A DNA stretch of 64,000 nucleotides, taken from Dreissena polymorpha (taxonomy: Eukaryota; Mollusca; Bivalvia; Myida; Dreissenidae). A program made the position numbers and the translations under genes. Location of the stretch: contig NC_068356.1 in NCBI RefSeq assembly GCF_020536995.1, positions 24,781,809-24,845,808 of the forward strand. Direction: 5' to 3'. Below the pieces are notes generated by a model. It was not told the DNA's origin. It did no database searches and worked only from the letters and a program-made list of their open reading frames with translations. Shown one piece after another: positions 60,700-64,000 of this stretch (its first letter is position 1; each line of letters starts with the position of its first letter).

Positions 60700-62473
60700 C
60701 TGCATGTGTGTTCTATTGGTAATGGGAACAGCTTGCCATATGAAAACTACAAGAACATACAGTTAACTTTTTATTTATTTACAACATTTAACATATCACA
60801 GACACTTCATTTTATATTTCTATATGGTCTTTATACTGCTTGTGTTGTATAGATGCTATTGGATGCTTCCATAAGAAACAGTGAAAACATGGCATCACTA
60901 ATGTACAAATATTTTTAACAAATAAATAAGAACCAATAAATCAACCTTTATCTGATTATGTCCAAATATGAAACAAACTGTATTGAGTAACAATGCATTT
61001 AGTGTGAATAGACCTATTGCAACCTTAACTAACTGACAAAATGTCCATTTTTGAAAACAAAAGGCACATAATGGGTCCATTAAATAACAATCTCTTTCTT
61101 GATAAAGCATAAAATATTCATAGACAGTGAAATCACAAAGAGCTCTAAAATGTGCATCCTTTCAAATGCCAGTCTGCATTATTAATAACTCAATCAATTC
61201 ACACAACATTTAATTGCATTCAACTCAATAAATGTGAGAGACCAACGTTAATTTTTTTTTCATTAATGGTTTGTTGATGGATATTTCACTGAAGCAGATA
61301 TCATTCAGTTGTAGGGGAAAAGCTTCGTTGGTAGAGGCCACACCATTTCTGCAATACAATATGGACATAAAGAACAAGAAAAAAGCATTTATCATGAATG
61401 TAAAGTGCCAAATCAATAGAAAATTGCTCCTGTTAAATATTCATTACATGATGATAGATAGGCATTCTATGCATTGAGAGATGTATGCATAGTGGAGACA
61501 GAACAGCCTTACTCAAATGAGACCTGGTAATGACTGATCTTACGTTCTTTCTGTTCTTCACTTAACATTTCAAATACAGACATGAATATATTAAGATCGT
61601 TCTTAACACATAATGATACATTACACGTGCGCTTAAACATTCATACCAGACTGTTTGTTGTAAATAATGTTTTTAATGCATGTTGCAATATGAGTGTAAG
61701 TTGAATGTTAAAATCCATCCATCAAGTAAATATGTCAAAACCCATAATGTCATTATAATAAATTTCACTTTTGAAATTCAAATTAAGTCTAAATAAACAA
61801 TGACACTACTTGTGACATTTTTGCTTTGAAATTGACTTTGTCTAATATTTATGTTCATGACTAAGATTACTGGATGGCATAGATGCAGACCAGGTTTAAG
61901 ATGATACATGTTTTATAAAATAAATCCACAACAAATACATTAACCACTTAGAAACGTATTATGACGCATTTTTAGTCCCTAAGAAAGCTAAATTTAATTA
62001 AAAACCTTTCTTACTAGATTCAAGTTTTCAAGTTTACATTTCCCACCCTTAGATACTGATGAGCAGCAAACAGCATACAACCTGAACAGACTGTGAGTTA
62101 CTCACAGGCTGTTCTGGTTTTATGCTGTTTTCACATAGCCATTTTCTTTTTGCCTCTGAGAAGGAAAGGGTTAGAGGTTGAGATTATGATGCAAAGCTGA
62201 TATTGTACACCATTCTGAGTGATACTCAGGACCTCTATTAACATCTATTACATGCTTGAGTCGTTTCCAGAATTCAAACTCAATTGCGTCCTTAAACATA
62301 TTTTACAAGATTAATTATACATTATTAACCTTAAAACTATTTTAGTATGATATTCTTTTGTTTGTATTTAATTCCAGTACAAAACACTTTTATATTTGTT
62401 TATTTTAACAACATTAAAAAGTATTGATGCATAAAGGTGGGTGGCAGATCCCTGTAAGTGATCTACACAGGTG
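60700..62473. other. Intergenic, with a hairpin repeat at 62068-62130
   Basis: It is AT-rich with no exon seen. It probably includes the 3' UTR of the minus-strand gene that ends at 62474. The hairpin is listed separately. Confidence 0.35.
62068..62130. repeat. Near-perfect 31-bp inverted repeat (hairpin)
   Basis: Left arm 62068-62098 and right arm 62100-62130 pair at 28 of 31 positions with a one-base spacer. The centre reads gtgagttactcac. Each arm contains 'aacagcata' or its complement. It looks like the core of a dispersed foldback repeat. Confidence 0.85.
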
Positions 62474-63471
62474 CTAGTATGTACCGCTCTCCAGAGTGAT
62501 GTCGAAGGGTTTCTCATACATGGCCAGATATTCCTCTGGTAGCACCATTGTGCTGTCATTCTCCTCACTCAAGTAGTGCAGGTGAGCTGCCAGAAAACAA
62601 GCATTTGATGTCAGTAGGGATGGTGATAAACAGGGGCTCATTAGCAAATGGTCACTAACATTTGTAGGGGTCTCTAGATTGTCTGGACAAATCCTCACAT
62701 AAGCAGCATCATGCAAAAATGGGTCTTATTCCATACGTGGCCCATGTAGCTCCAGACCAACCTTTATACATTCTAAATCATGTCTCCGGATGAAACCATG
62801 TAACCTTGTTACTTTATAACTGACAGGGGCAGCTCTGGTTCAGACTGGTCAGAGAACTTTGCTGGTCACATATGGCATAAAACCCATTTTTGACTGATGT
62901 TGCTAATATTTCCTCTGTACAAGAAGTTTTCAAAGAAAACGTGTGGGCAACCATGACCAAAATGTCAGTTTCTTTTTCTGCTTAAGTGCCTACAAATACA
63001 ACTGAAAATAATAAACTGTAGAGCAAGTTGGCCACTAGTAATCTTAATTCTGATAAAATTGCAGTTACATGCAAAAGTGATGTCACATAATTTTACAATA
63101 TCAATTTTGCAGTAAAAAAAAGATTGTCCCGTCAATTTGCCATACATAAATAATAACTTTAAAAATATTAATTCAACCATGCCATTGAGATCATTACACC
63201 TAGTTGCGCTATTTACAGGGATAAAAGATATTATTAAGTATTTATGAAATAATTGAAGGCAATGTTTTAAAGGACAACTAATAAAAGGTCAAGATGTACA
63301 GAATGAGATTAATACAGTTACATGTGTTACAAAAGTTCAAATATGAATGAAAAGTAGTTCGAACAAACTGCATGCCAAGTCAGGAACAGCCTAAGTGTGT
63401 GTCTCACCTTGTTGAGGAAGGAGGTCTCCAAACTTCTCATGAAGCTGGTCTAGCGTTGTCTTGAAGGATAT
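62474..63471 (-). CDS. 3' end of an unrecognised gene (two exons)
   Basis: Exons 63471-63408 and 62586-62474 (stop 62476-62474) join in phase 1 with GT-AG borders. They give KTTLDQLHEKFGDLLPQQ, AHLHYLSEENDSTMVLPE and EYLAMYEKPFD, ending LESGTY. The gene continues beyond the right edge. I do not recognise the family. The dense codons without stops, good splice sites and phase match support a real gene. The 821-bp intron between the exons holds nothing I can name. Confidence 0.7.
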
Positions 63472-64000
63472 CTGCAACATGCATCATGCATGGGTTTAAT
63501 TATCACATCTATACGAGACCAGAACCAGACTTGTGTTTCTGTTGCATGAAACCATATCTGCAAGATTTCATATCAAAACTTGGATATTGGGACTTACTAT
63601 CTAAAACCCTAGGAAATACAAGAAAATAAAGGAACCCAAACATACCAGTAACATATTTTACAATCACATAATACATTTTGAAGGTTAAGTTGTGAGCACA
63701 TGTATTACACTTTTTAAAGGGTCTTTCAAGGGATCCCCAATAATGAAGTTGGAATACCAGAAAACAATACAGCTTTATATTGCCATTAAGCTTAAAAAGG
63801 TATAAATATTCCTCCTAGTGATCAATAGAAACTGTAAAATGAAATGTTTGTAAATCTACACTAGCATTTGGCATGTTTTGTCTTGAGACATATTTTGTTT
63901 AATAGCATCATAACACAAAAAGTACACTCTTGTAGTGTTCTTAAAAAATCATTTTAATAAAAACATATTTTTTAAAATATAAAATACACCATTAATACAG

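Overview
The window is animal nuclear DNA, most likely from a bivalve mollusc. It has spliced genes with GT-AG introns, AT-rich introns and intergenic DNA, and a dense load of repeats of the kinds common in bivalves: 'gggcaataactct' repeats, 'tcaaggtca' repeats, arrays ending in ggacggacgg and ggcggggataa, and R2-like LINEs. There are no bacterial features. The species call is inference.

Five host genes can be read by matching exon phases. (1) 1-6302, plus: the last nine exons of an unrecognised, largely disordered protein that starts left of the window. (2) 12254-21242, minus: a POT/SLC15 transporter of the SLC15A4 (PHT1) type in ten coding exons, about 591 residues, with a second, out-of-phase copy of its second exon. 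(3) 31795-41337, minus: a complete three-exon dynein light chain 4 gene (DNAL4, 108 residues). (4) 44436-57009, plus: a complete PAQR3-type seven-transmembrane protein with one GC-AG intron and two alternative, phase-compatible last exons. (5) 62474-63471, minus: the last two exons of an unrecognised gene that enters from the right. DNAL4 and PAQR3 are divergent neighbours about 3.1 kb apart.

Much of the rest is mobile DNA. An R2-like LINE (6824-10194) sits between 15-bp target duplications. Three hAT-like elements (10236-11067, 35088-36010, 36223-38484) each have short terminal inverted repeats and a 5-bp target duplication, and one contains a TA-flanked mariner-like MITE (37072-38045). A TTAA-flanked family of about 500 bp has inverted ends and an internal tRNA-like pol III promoter; it occurs three times (12597-13099, 22107-26553, 47127-47642). 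One copy cleanly splits an old LINE, and another is split by a gag-only LTR element (22340-26269). A pogo/Tigger-type transposase relic with a PHD-like finger lies in DNAL4 intron 1 (39350-40640), and a 363-bp long-TIR MITE lies at 27298-27660.

Tandem arrays include a 77-bp array whose unit carries the splice acceptor of the next exon (2831-3604), a 43-bp array rich in CACGTG (28770-29330), another 43-bp array with no indels (57628-58270), a 178-bp array (51790-53460) and a 172-bp array (59720-60640). I found no convincing functional RNA gene. No wholly new protein system is evident. The most unusual items are the pol III-bearing TTAA elements, the duplicated SLC15 exon and the two PAQR3 terminal exons.
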